Positions 9,200 through 17,706 of a stretch of DNA of 64,000 nucleotides are shown here, piece after piece. Position 1 is the stretch's first letter; the number at the start of each line of letters is the position of its first letter. The notes beneath the pieces are model-generated. The model was not told the origin of the DNA and did not search any database. It worked only from the letters and a program-made list of their open reading frames with translations. The DNA lies in NCBI GenBank assembly GCA_040753915.1, contig JBFMDN010000010.1, positions 49,854 through 113,853 of the forward strand, written 5' to 3'. The DNA comes from JBFMDN01 sp040753915. Lineage in GTDB: Bacteria; Desulfobacterota; Desulfomonilia; Desulfomonilales; Desulfomonilaceae. Position numbers and translations under genes: made by a program.

Positions 9200-9801
9200 G
9201 GGCTGAGGCTTCCTCGTCGCCGCACACGGTTGAATTTCTCCCTCAATGACTCCAGACACCTGCGGGTTTGGACCGTTGCGGTGTTTTCCGTCACGCCAAA
9301 GGATTCTCCAATTTCTTTGAACGAAAGCTCCCGAAAATACCGTAGCGTGATCAGGTCCCTGCACCGTGGTTCCAGCTCATTGAGAGCAGAACGAAGTCTT
9401 TGAGCGAGTCGGGCTTTGTCCAGGCGTTCGTCCTGCAGCTCTGGCGCTTCTTCCAGGGTAGTGGTGGCATCCTCGACAGAATCCAGGTCGAGGTTAACTT
9501 CGCCGGACCTCTTTGCCGCTCGCGTCTTCCTGTATTCATCAATAGCGGCCCTCTGAGCGATCAGCGAAATGAACTTGGGCAAGGATTGCTCGCCGTCGTA
9601 GCTCTTCAAAGCAGAGGCCACGGCGATGAACGCTGATTGGCTCATGTCCTCCACATCGACTGTTCCCGGTCGCACGTACTTTCGTACCACGACCCGCACC
9701 AATCCCGCGAATCTCCCATAGAATTCGTTCCACGCATCCTCGGATCCTGCAAGGCACCTGGCTACCAGGTCCTGGTCTTCCGTTTCGTTTCTCTGACGCA
9801 T
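9196..9801 (-). CDS. ECF-type RNA polymerase sigma factor
   Basis: About 201 residues. Region 2 is seen at L-V-A-R-C-L-A-G-S-E-D-A-W-N-E-F and D-V-E-D-M-S-Q-S-A-F, region 4 at L-E-P-R-C-R-D-L-I-T-L-R-Y-F-R-E-L-S-F-K-E-I-G-E-S-F-G-V-T, the sigma-70 r4 helix-turn-helix. I chose ATG 9801 because it begins just before region 2, as is usual; a GTG at 9879 would add 26 residues but has no ribosome site. The gene is translationally coupled to the anti-sigma gene (ATGA). Such pairs usually activate their own operon; the caspase-ankyrin gene downstream is a likely member of the regulon. Confidence 0.88.
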   Translation of the reverse strand: MRQRNETEDQDLVARCLAGSEDAWNEFYGRFAGLVRVVVRKYVRPGTVDVEDMSQSAFIAVASALKSYDGEQSLPKFISLIAQRAAIDEYRKTRAAKRSGEVNLDLDSVEDATTTLEEAPELQDERLDKARLAQRLRSALNELEPRCRDLITLRYFRELSFKEIGESFGVTENTATVQTRRCLESLREKFNRVRRRGSLSP

Positions 9802-9942
9802 GCCCCGAGAGACTCCGCACGCCCTTAGAATGGATACCACATGGCGCCCTATCTTAGTGATTGCGAAAGACTTGTCCACTAAAAGGTGGAGAGCTCACGC
9901 AGCGGGCAAGTGCAGGCCACGGATGTTCTCGAGAGTCGGTTC

Positions 9943-9983
9943 GAAAAAAAGACGCCGGGGATACAGCCTCGACCGCCCCCGGC
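9943..9983 (-). terminator. Intrinsic terminator of the small Cys-rich protein gene
   Basis: Read on the minus strand, a GCCGGGG/CCCCGGC stem (9954-9960 with 9977-9983) is followed by GTC and a run of seven T (9943-9950). It lies 25 bases after the stop of the gene at 10008-10223 and separates it from the sigma operon. Confidence 0.8.
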
Positions 9984-10007
9984 ATCCGGAAAAATCGACG
10001 GGTCAGG

Positions 10008-10223
10008 CTACTTGCAATCTTTGCAGTCCTTGACGACTTTCCCACCTGCCTTGGCGCAGTCGCCTTCGGAGGCCACCTGCTTACACTGGCCCTGCACACA
10101 GCAATTGACTGCCTTGACCGTTTGCATTTCAGGCGCTTTCGCCGGGGCCTTCTCCGTGGCAATGGCCATGGTTCCTGCAACAACGAATGCCAAGACGGTC
10201 AGAAGAGCAAAGATGCGTTTCAT
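10008..10223 (-). CDS. Small secreted cysteine-rich protein
   Basis: 71 residues. A clear signal peptide (M-K-R-I-F-A-L-L-T-V-L-A-F-V-V-A-G-T-M-A) is followed by a short Lys/Ala/Pro stretch and six cysteines in the last 32 residues (N-C-C, G-Q-C, D-C, D-C-K-D-C-K). GGAGG is well placed before ATG 10223 and an intrinsic terminator follows, so this is a monocistronic unit. The Cys pattern could bind metal or form disulfides; I do not recognise a named family. Confidence 0.75.
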   Translation of the reverse strand: MKRIFALLTVLAFVVAGTMAIATEKAPAKAPEMQTVKAVNCCVQGQCKQVASEGDCAKAGGKVVKDCKDCK

Positions 10224-11010
10224 GTCAATCCTCCGTGATTGTTTCGTGAGACGGACTTGCTGCCGTTCTCCGAACCGGTGTCGCTCGGTTCACTCGTTAC
10301 TACGGACACGAGAACGAATCCTGACAAAAAAATCCGCAGAATCACATATCAGCCAAGACGTCCATTTGCTCGGCAGTGTCCGCGTACCGGCGCGTCCGTT
10401 CAGAGACTGGGAGGCTCTGTGAGTGAGAATGATCTCCTTCGCCGGGTTTAACGCAATCGAGAGTGACAACGGGAACAACCGCAGGGATCAGAATCTGCGT
10501 GCCGTTGAGGCGTCTGGGAAGATAGGGCTGCCCTCCGCAGGCGCGAGCGACTGCAATTGCGTGGAGATAATGGAGAGAGCAGTGGCAGAATTCGAAAATC
10601 ATTTCAATGTCATGTGGGAAATGATCTGCGAGACGAGGTCGGCGGGTGTCACCTGCGGTTTCGACAACTAACTAACCCGCTCTCGAGCGCGCACGTGCTG
10701 AGCTCCACGGAGAGGAAACAGGCGCGGTCTTGTCCAGAGTATCAGGCCGGCACAGGGGATGCCAGTCGGATGCATCGATTTCACGACTTTTTCTTGGCTT
10801 TTTCCCGTCTCATGTGTCACCGTTCCTCTCTTGGCTGCCTTTCATAATGGGCAGCTATGAGTACGCTGTTCGCAAGCTTTCCTTGATTCGGGCAAGTAAC
10901 CTGTAGTAATAGAAGGATTACTTGTGGATGGGTTCACCCGTCATTCCCCATGACCGATTCCTGGCGAGGCGTACGAGGTAAGGCAGGTGATTGTAATCAT
11001 ACGGAGATAC
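10224..11010. other. Intergenic region, no gene recognised
   Basis: 787 bases. Short open frames exist on both strands, but none has a ribosome site and a protein-like composition together. An imperfect dyad, GAACCG (10272) with CGGTTC (10286), lies upstream of the small Cys-rich gene and may be an operator. Otherwise I see nothing in it. Confidence 0.4.
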
Positions 11011-11694
11011 ATGCGACGCGGACCCATTCACGGCTGTGTTGACATAGAGTCCTCATTTCAAGCCAGCTTGGTGTTACCGGCACTGGTTTTTGCCCTGGCT
11101 GCCATGTTTTTCCCTGTCCTTGATGCTTACGGGGCGGAGGACACGGCTCCTCAGGCGAGCAACTTGCGATTCGAGCCGACCAGGCCGTTGACGGGGGACC
11201 GCGTTAAGCTCTATTTCACGCTCAAGAACGCGATACGCGCCGAAGTAAGGTGGACCGTCAACGATGACGAGGAGGAGGACCTGCAGGATTACGACGGCAT
11301 CTCAGGCTTCGTGGAATACGGTCAGCCCCTCAAGGCCGGGGACACGTTGAAGGCCTCCGTTACCCCGTTCACGGGCATGGGCGAAGCGGGAAAACCTGCG
11401 GTCAAGACCGTCACGTTCCATAACTCTCCGCCGACGTTGAAACTGGAGCGCCAGGGGATCAAAGACGGCAAGTACGAGGCCAAAATCGAGGTGAACGATC
11501 CTGAGAAGGGAAAAGTTACCCTTAAGGTCGAAGGACCCGAGGGCATGGTGATTTCCGACGATGGGAAGATCACCTGGCCCATAAAACGGGGGGTGTCCGG
11601 CAATTTCCAGGTCAAGGTGACCGCGAAGGACGAAGAAGGCGCGGAGGCGGTGCTGACCTACGCTATACGAATCAGACAGGAGGCGGGCAGGTAA
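11011..11694 (+). CDS. Secreted protein with two Ig/cadherin-like beta domains
   Basis: About 227 residues. The N-terminus has a hydrophobic segment (L-P-A-L-V-F-A-L-A-A-M-F-F-P-V-L) ending near A-Y-G-A-E, consistent with a signal peptide. The rest is beta-rich: F-E-P-T-R-P-L-T-G-D-x-V opens one Ig-like unit, N-S-P-P-T-L opens a second, and the C-terminal part (G-K-I-T-W-P-I, then V-K-V-T-A-K-D-E-E-G-A-E) resembles the cadherin-like Ig fold. ATG 11011 is chosen for the GGAG six bases upstream. Periplasmic or surface location is likely; function unknown. Confidence 0.65.
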   Translation: MRRGPIHGCVDIESSFQASLVLPALVFALAAMFFPVLDAYGAEDTAPQASNLRFEPTRPLTGDRVKLYFTLKNAIRAEVRWTVNDDEEEDLQDYDGISGFVEYGQPLKAGDTLKASVTPFTGMGEAGKPAVKTVTFHNSPPTLKLERQGIKDGKYEAKIEVNDPEKGKVTLKVEGPEGMVISDDGKITWPIKRGVSGNFQVKVTAKDEEGAEAVLTYAIRIRQEAGR

Positions 11695-11811
11695 ATCGAT
11701 CGTACCCTGTGGGGGTGCAAGCAATTATCTGTGCCCGTGGCCCTGTCTTTGCGTCCCTCTTTTGAGCCCGCCCAAACGAAGGACCAGCGACCACCTCGTA
11801 AAAGTCCCATC

Positions 11812-12465
11812 TCAATCTATCCATCTGACGAATTCGTTGAGGTCCACCCGTGGTGATCTGAATTCATTAATCGGGGCCTGAGGATCATTCTTCCCCAGCG
11901 CCACGGAAACGACGAGGCACTTGTTTTCAGGCACGTTAAGTTGGTCCTTGATCTCGTCCTCGTAGGATTTCACCAGTCCTATGGGGCACGAAGAGAGACC
12001 GTGCTCTGCTGCCGCCAGCACCAGATACGCCACGAACGATCCTATATCGGTCAGACGGTCCGGAAGAAAACACTCGTCAAGAAAGATCAGGGCGACTGCG
12101 GGGGCTCCATAGAAATTGAGGCTCCCCTCGTTTATGTAAGACTTAAAGTCCGTGCCCATGCGTGCCACGAGCTCTGTCATTCCCTCCGCGCACTGTCGCG
12201 CCCTTGCCATGAATCGATCGGGCACTGTGGCCGTGGTACCCGGTCCGCAAGTGATTTGACGCTCCTTGTACGAGCGAAGCAATCTCTTGGAGAGGCGCTT
12301 GCGCTCCTCATTCAACACCATGTGAACTTCCCACGGCTGCATGTTGATGGCCGAAGGAGCACGAGAAGCATCCCTCAGAACAGGCTCGAGGACCTCCCTC
12401 GATATGGGCTCGTCCAGAAACGCACGGGTACTGCTGCGAAAGCGCATAGTCTCGATCATGTTCAT
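11812..12465 (-). CDS. Nitroreductase family FMN oxidoreductase
   Basis: 217 residues. The N-terminus shows the FMN-binding R-x-S-T-R-A-F motif, then R-A-P-S-A-I-N-M-Q-P-W-E-V-H, the usual nitroreductase signature for flavin contact, and near the C-terminus S-S-C-P-I-G-L-V-K-S-Y-E-D-E-I. Enzymes of this family reduce nitro groups, quinones or flavins with NAD(P)H in the cytosol; the natural substrate is not evident. ATG 12465 is chosen because GAGGAG lies a few bases upstream; a longer reading to 12576 has an arginine/glycine-rich tail that does not look like protein. Confidence 0.87.
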   Translation of the reverse strand: MNMIETMRFRSSTRAFLDEPISREVLEPVLRDASRAPSAINMQPWEVHMVLNEERKRLSKRLLRSYKERQITCGPGTTATVPDRFMARARQCAEGMTELVARMGTDFKSYINEGSLNFYGAPAVALIFLDECFLPDRLTDIGSFVAYLVLAAAEHGLSSCPIGLVKSYEDEIKDQLNVPENKCLVVSVALGKNDPQAPINEFRSPRVDLNEFVRWID

Positions 12466-12687
12466 AGACTCCTCACTGGGACGGTTCATTCCACCGCGCA
12501 GGCAAAGGATTCGCCTCCGGCCACATCTTCCGTCATCTCGGCCTGACCGGCCCGGCGCGTAGCCCGTGAGAGGCACCCCCCTTGTCAGGGACGGGGAAAA
12601 CCGGTATAGAGATCTCTCGGTGCATCAAAGAGGCCAGGAATGCCCTGACTTCTGCACTATAGCATGTCACCCAAGGGTGAAGACAAT

Positions 12688-13914
12688 ATGCTTGCATACA
12701 GAAGATACTTCGCCGTTCTCTTGGCAGCTTGTTGTCTCTTAATGTCCGAGCTATGTTCCGGGAGGGACTTTGAGTTCTCTGACGTGTTTCGAGCGGGATT
12801 GGACGCTGAGGCTGCGGGCAGACTCGATGAAGCGTTGGAGCTCTTTTCACAGGCCGTTCAGATGGAGCCCCGTTCGACGCGAGCGTGGGCAAAGCGAGGG
12901 GAAATCTACCTAAAGAAAGGCTCCCCAGAGTCAGCCATCGAAGACCTGAAAAAGGCGGTCAAGTTGGACCCCGCCAATGGAGCCGCATACACTCGGCTCG
13001 GCTTTGCGTACAACGCGACGAATAACTATGACAAGGCTCTGGAGGCTCTCGCTGAAGCAGTGAAGCTGGAGCCGAATTCATCCGAGGCCTTGAATACGCG
13101 GGGCTTCGCGTTCAATGGCAAACATGAGTACACAAAGGCTGTCGGCGAATTTGATAAAGCGATCCGGCTAAACCCGAACGACGCCCGGTATTACAATAAC
13201 CGCGGCTTCGCGTACAATGGCAAGCATGAATACGCTAAGGCCGTAATGGACTTCGATCGGGCTATTGAGCTGGACAACAAGAATCCCATGTACTTCAACA
13301 ATCGGGGCGTCGCGTATCTGCGCTTGGAGGAGTATGACAAAGCGCTTGCCGACTTCGATCGGGCCATAGATTTGGATTCCAAGTCTGCTTCGGCTTATCA
13401 CAATCGCGGGATGGCCTACAGCGGCAAGGGACGACACGACAAGGCAGTGGAGGAATTTAGCAAAGTCATCGAGATGAATCCCGATTCACCGGTACTCTAT
13501 AAGGATAGAGGCACCGCCTACCGGAAGCTGGGAGAATTCGAGCTGGCCGTCCAAGACCTCGAGAAAGCCATCAACTTGGACAAAAGCTTTGCTCCCGCGT
13601 ACGGAGCCCTCGGCATGCTGTATGCCGTTGCGGCGGAACCACCGTATCGCAACCCCGCCATGGCGCTCCGCATGGCCGAGAAGGCTGTGTCCTTGACGAA
13701 AGGGCAGAGCCCCGACATGCTGGAGAACCTGGCACAGGTCCAAAAACAGTTGCAACGTTCCGACGACGCAATCCGCACGCTGAGGAAAGCGCTGGAAATG
13801 GATCCGGAGAATCGGCAGTATGCGGACCTCTTAGCCAAATGGACAGGCTCCCGAGCCAGTGTTCAACCCATCGACCCGAAACCCGCCATGGGACTATTGC
13901 CCAATCTGTGGTGA
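12688..13914 (+). CDS. Secreted tetratricopeptide-repeat protein
   Basis: About 408 residues from ATG 12688, which places a signal peptide (M-L-A-Y-R-R-Y-F-A-V-L-L-A-A-C-C) at the start; an upstream ATG at 12664 has no ribosome site. The body is about ten TPR units. Several are near-identical at the turn (G-F-A-F-N-G-K-H-E-Y and G-F-A-Y-N-G-K-H-E-Y), evidence of recent internal duplication. TPRs are protein-binding scaffolds, here most likely periplasmic. No enzyme domain is seen and the partner is unknown. Confidence 0.8.
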   Translation: MLAYRRYFAVLLAACCLLMSELCSGRDFEFSDVFRAGLDAEAAGRLDEALELFSQAVQMEPRSTRAWAKRGEIYLKKGSPESAIEDLKKAVKLDPANGAAYTRLGFAYNATNNYDKALEALAEAVKLEPNSSEALNTRGFAFNGKHEYTKAVGEFDKAIRLNPNDARYYNNRGFAYNGKHEYAKAVMDFDRAIELDNKNPMYFNNRGVAYLRLEEYDKALADFDRAIDLDSKSASAYHNRGMAYSGKGRHDKAVEEFSKVIEMNPDSPVLYKDRGTAYRKLGEFELAVQDLEKAINLDKSFAPAYGALGMLYAVAAEPPYRNPAMALRMAEKAVSLTKGQSPDMLENLAQVQKQLQRSDDAIRTLRKALEMDPENRQYADLLAKWTGSRASVQPIDPKPAMGLLPNLW

Positions 13915-14007
13915 CACTTGTCGTGGTAGAGCAGGGCGACTCGCGCGCTCTTCGGTCTCGGAAAGCCAGGGCTTTTCTTAGTGCTCCCCCCATGCTAGAT
14001 TGAATGT

Positions 14008-14568
14008 ATGACTTACGAAAAAAAGACAACAAGAAGCCTTGTCCAGGACGGTCTTCGCCTAGCAGGGGGCGTCCGGGACAGCCGTAACAGAGAGATTGCG
14101 TCAGCCCGATACGAAAAGGCTCTTTCTTTGCTCCCGGAAGAAGTTCTCGACTCCTTCTTGGCAGGCAGATACGCAGTGAGAATCATCGTGATGCCCGATC
14201 CCCAACTGCCTATGGAGATGTCTATCAAGGTCGAGGACTCCGGCAACAAGCGTCGCTATACGATATTCATATACGAGGAACAGTGCGGATGGCCCGAAGA
14301 TCGCTTCCTTGGGGCTCTTCTCCGAGAGCTCGGTCACGTGGTGGCAGGAAAACCCCCGGAGGATAGGTGGCCGCAGGCAAGAGGAGAGAGGGCACGTTTC
14401 AAAGAAATGCTCGAGTGCAAGGCCGATGCCCTAGTATGGCAATGGGGACTGAGGCATTACAGCATGAGTCATCTGAATGCCACGTATCCCCCACACTGGG
14501 TTGATCGGATTGTCAAGCAGATAAGCGAGTACATGGATTCCGGCGAGTGGCACGAAGTCCAGCGATAG
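14008..14568 (+). CDS. Unknown protein with degenerate zincin-like motif
   Basis: 186 residues. It is not a family I can name. Residues about 107-115 read L-L-R-E-L-G-H-V-V, where a zinc metallopeptidase would have H-E-x-x-H; the first His is Arg (codon CGA). Downstream L-E-C-K-A-D-A-L-V-W-Q-W-G resembles the E-x-x-A-D glutamate helix of gluzincins. This suggests a metallopeptidase fold that has lost one zinc ligand, or an unrelated look-alike. No signal peptide. It stands alone between the TPR gene and rpiB. Confidence 0.6.
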   Translation: MTYEKKTTRSLVQDGLRLAGGVRDSRNREIASARYEKALSLLPEEVLDSFLAGRYAVRIIVMPDPQLPMEMSIKVEDSGNKRRYTIFIYEEQCGWPEDRFLGALLRELGHVVAGKPPEDRWPQARGERARFKEMLECKADALVWQWGLRHYSMSHLNATYPPHWVDRIVKQISEYMDSGEWHEVQR

Positions 14569-14599
14569 TGTATCCCCCTCGGAGAAGTCCCCAAGGGCC

Positions 14600-14662
14600 T
14601 CATATTCCGGATTTCATGTCATTGATAAATGCGTTAGGATCAATCTTTCGTTTTTCGGCCAT
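14600..14662 (-). pseudogene. Possible 20-codon remnant of a small protein
   Basis: On the minus strand, ATG 14662 opens M-A-E-K-R-K-I-D-P-N-A-F-I-N-D-M-K-S-G-I and then stops. The composition resembles the N-terminus of short Lys-rich proteins of deltaproteobacteria, cut off by a stop codon. It may be chance. Confidence 0.2.
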
Positions 14663-14711
14663 GGCGTGGCTCCCGCAGCAACGTTGAATTGCTTCGGCGG
14701 TGAGTGCTGAC

Positions 14712-15158
14712 CTATAGGCCTTCTTCCAATCGCATGACCTTGGCAAGCCTTCGTACGTGGCGATCTTCCGAGGAAAACCGCGCTGTCACGAAGGCCTTTA
14801 CCAGCTCGGATGCCACCGCGCTCCCCACGACTCGCGCCCCCAGACAGAGAACGTTCATGTCATCGTGCTCGACTCCCTGGTGTGCGGAATAGGTGTCGTG
14901 GCAGACTCCGGCTCGAATCCCGCGCATCTTGTTTGCGGCAACGCAGGCTCCCACGCCGCTTCCGCAAACAATGATTCCACGATCTGCTTTTCCTTCCTGA
15001 ACGGCTCGTCCTACTGCTTCGGCAAAATCCGGATAGTCCACTGGATCGGGGCTGGAGGTTCCGCAATCGATCACCTCATGTCCCAGCGATCTCACCATGG
15101 CCGTCACGGCCTCTTTGAGGTCAAATCCCGCATGATCGCAGCCAACTGCTATACGCAT
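14712..15158 (-). CDS. rpiB: Ribose-5-phosphate isomerase B
   Basis: 148 residues. It has the family's opening (R-I-A-V-G-C-D-H-A-G-F-D-L-K), the anion-binding G-I-I-V-C-G-S-G-V-G segment with the active-site Cys, and N-K-M-R-G-I-R-A and H-D-D-M-N-V-L-C-L-G-A-R. The enzyme interconverts ribose 5-phosphate and ribulose 5-phosphate in the cytosol. GGAG precedes ATG 15158. It lies 42 bases after the transketolase gene on the same strand, so the two non-oxidative pentose phosphate steps are probably one operon. Confidence 0.96.
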   Translation of the reverse strand: MRIAVGCDHAGFDLKEAVTAMVRSLGHEVIDCGTSSPDPVDYPDFAEAVGRAVQEGKADRGIIVCGSGVGACVAANKMRGIRAGVCHDTYSAHQGVEHDDMNVLCLGARVVGSAVASELVKAFVTARFSSEDRHVRRLAKVMRLEEGL

Positions 15159-15200
15159 GTCTGCTCCTGATTGAAAATATGAAAAGAGATATCCTTCGCG

Positions 15201-17225
15201 TCAATCACAGCCGCGGTTGTTGTCCAATACGCTCATGGCAGATGCCACGATATTGTCCACTGTGAACCCGTATCGTTTCATGATTTCGCCTCCGGGAGCA
15301 GAAGCCCCAAATCTGTCCACCGCTATCGAGGCTCCCCTGTCGCCAACCCAGGTGCACCATCCCATCGAAGACCCTGCCTCAATGGACACGCGGCACTTTA
15401 GGGTGGGCGGAAGCACGTGATCCCGGTACTCCTTGGGCTGCTGTACGAAAAGCTCCCAGCTTGGCATGGAAACGACTCTCGCTTTAACGCTCTTTTCCCG
15501 TGCGAGGTATTCCTGAGCTTCCAGGGCCAGATGGACTTCAGAGCCGGATGCAATAAGAATGATTTCCGGGTCACCGTCCGGTTCCGATAGGATATAAGCA
15601 CCTTTGGAGAGACCGGCGGCGGGAGCGTAGCGCGTCCGATCCAGAATTGGCAGCCCTTGCCGCGTCAAGATCAAGGCAACCGGCTTGGAGAGCTCCATCG
15701 CGACGCGCCAGGCTTCCGCGGTCTCGTTGGCGTCCGCGGGTCTGAGCACAAAGAGGTTCGGTATGCAGCGCAGGGAGGCAACGTGCTCTACAGGTTGGTG
15801 GGTCGGGCCGTCTTCCCCCACGCCTATGCTGTCGTGGGTCAGGACAAACACCACATGCAGGCCCATCAGCGCGGAGAGCCTGATTGCGGGACGCATGAAA
15901 TCCGCAAAGACCAGGAAGGTGGCTCCGTACGGGATCAACCCGCCGTGTGCAGCGATTCCGTTGACCACCCCCCCCATGCCGTGCTCTCTCACCCCGAACC
16001 GGAGATTCCGCCCCAGTGGGTGCTCACGGCTCTGATTATCCTCTCCAACGATGAGGGTCTTGGTCGACGGGGCCAAGTCCGCGGAGCCACCCAGAATATT
16101 GGGAACACGTTCTGCAATGGCGTTAAGGACCTTCCCGGACGCGACTCTCGTTGCGATTTTGCCATCCTGAGAGCTGAACTGTGGAATATTTGCCGCCCAG
16201 TCTTCCGGAAGCTTTCCTTCGAACTGTCTCTCAAATCTCTCCGCATTTTCTGGAAACTTCTCCCGGTATCTCGAGAGGAGATCGACCCAGGCTCTCTCCC
16301 ATTTTATCCCCTTGTCGATTGCTTGACGCATGTGAGCTGCCGCTTCCTCGGGAACATGAAACAGGGGGCGTCCCTCCCAGTCGTAAAATGCTCGGGTCAG
16401 CTTGACCGCTTCCTTCCCGAGGGGTTCTCCGTGGGCTGAGGCGCTTCCTTGTTTGGGGCTTCCGTATCCGATATGGGTCTTAACCAGGATGAGAGAAGGC
16501 CTCTCCGTTTCCTTGTGGGCCGCGGTCAAGGCTTCTTCGATGGCATCCAGGTCGTTGCCGTCTTCAACCGTTGTGGTGTGCCATCCATAGGATGCGAACC
16601 GGGCTGCTCGGTCTTCCGTAAATGTTATCGAAGTGCTTCCCTCTATAGATATGCCATTGTCATCGTACAGATAGATAAGTTTTCCGAGCTGCAGATTACC
16701 GGCAAGAGACGCTGCTTCAGAGGCCACGCCTTCCATGAGGTCTCCATCCGACACGATAGCGTACGTGTAGTGATCCATGAGGGGAAATCCTGGCCGATTG
16801 AAGTCTGCCCCAAGGAATCGCTCTGCTACAGCCATTCCGACGCCCATGGCCACTCCCTGGCCAAGAGGGCCGGTGCTCACTTCCACTCCAATTTGAGGAT
16901 CTCGTTCCGGATGGCCTGGGGTCTTGCTACCCCATTGCCGAAAGTTCTTGATCTCTTCCAGGGAGATATTGTGCCCGGTGAGGTGGAGCAGCGCGTAGAG
17001 CAGTGCTGAACCGTGGCCTGCAGAAAGGACAAAGCGGTCCCTGTTCGGCCAAAGCGGATTCTTGGGGTTGAAACGCATGAAGCGAGTCCACAGGACGTAG
17101 GCCATGGGGGCAGCACCCAGAGGGAGTCCCGGATGGCCCGAATTGGCCTGCTCTATGGCATCCACCGCCAGCATGCGAATCGTTCGTATACAGAGCTCGT
17201 CCAGCTCTCTTTGCGCTTTGCCCAT
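15201..17225 (-). CDS. tkt: Transketolase
   Basis: 674 residues, the usual length. The N-terminus has A-N-S-G-H-P-G-L-P-L-G-A-A-P and the thiamine diphosphate motif S-D-G-D-L-M-E-G...N-L, then G-Y-G-S-P-K-Q-G-S-A-S-A-H-G in the second domain and R-F-G-V-R-E-H-G-M with G-E-D-G-P-T-H-Q-P-V-E-H in the pyrimidine domain. It moves two-carbon ketol units between sugar phosphates in the cytosol. ATG 17225 is set by GGAGGATG upstream. It forms a tkt-rpiB operon and would draw on the same thiamine supply as thiC further along. Confidence 0.96.
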   Translation of the reverse strand: MGKAQRELDELCIRTIRMLAVDAIEQANSGHPGLPLGAAPMAYVLWTRFMRFNPKNPLWPNRDRFVLSAGHGSALLYALLHLTGHNISLEEIKNFRQWGSKTPGHPERDPQIGVEVSTGPLGQGVAMGVGMAVAERFLGADFNRPGFPLMDHYTYAIVSDGDLMEGVASEAASLAGNLQLGKLIYLYDDNGISIEGSTSITFTEDRAARFASYGWHTTTVEDGNDLDAIEEALTAAHKETERPSLILVKTHIGYGSPKQGSASAHGEPLGKEAVKLTRAFYDWEGRPLFHVPEEAAAHMRQAIDKGIKWERAWVDLLSRYREKFPENAERFERQFEGKLPEDWAANIPQFSSQDGKIATRVASGKVLNAIAERVPNILGGSADLAPSTKTLIVGEDNQSREHPLGRNLRFGVREHGMGGVVNGIAAHGGLIPYGATFLVFADFMRPAIRLSALMGLHVVFVLTHDSIGVGEDGPTHQPVEHVASLRCIPNLFVLRPADANETAEAWRVAMELSKPVALILTRQGLPILDRTRYAPAAGLSKGAYILSEPDGDPEIILIASGSEVHLALEAQEYLAREKSVKARVVSMPSWELFVQQPKEYRDHVLPPTLKCRVSIEAGSSMGWCTWVGDRGASIAVDRFGASAPGGEIMKRYGFTVDNIVASAMSVLDNNRGCD

Positions 17226-17706
17226 TGAGAAACATCCTCCAGATAGGTTGGTCGAAGAAGTGAACGATCCCGAAACCGCGCTCGACTTTGGCAAAAACCT
17301 CTGCCCTCTCCTCTCATACAGCGCGTCCCTTACGAATCTGTGCTCGCGAGCGAGGACCAAGGGGCTCGAACATTTCCGCCGAAAAAGAGAAGTGTGCCTT
17401 CCTAGTGCGCCGACTACTATACGGAGCTTGCGGTTGCCCGGGAGTGTCACGTGCGGGTTACATCCTACAAAATTCTGATCGATTTTTCACTTGTTTCGTT
17501 GAACGTCTCAAACCTGCGGCTTGCTGCGGGCCTGCGTTACCTTCCAGAGGCGACCGTTCAGACCCCAAACATGAAAAATGCAGACATTCGTGCGATTGCC
17601 TTGATCCTCATCTGCGCGTATGATGGCGGGCCAAGGCGGATCCCACCGGCAGGACCGGGCCAGATGTCGCTCTCTGAACGAATCCGCCGCGAAATACCGA
17701 TTGACC
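17226..17706. other. Divergent intergenic region between tkt and the GT-C-like gene
   Basis: About 480 bases with the tkt ribosome site at its left end. Promoters for both divergent genes should lie here, but I cannot point to convincing -35/-10 pairs. No RNA gene or repeat was recognised. Confidence 0.35.

Noticed and set aside
10423..10671. 82-codon frame in the 10224-11010 gap
   Set aside because: No ribosome site, no recognisable motif, and an equally long frame on the other strand.
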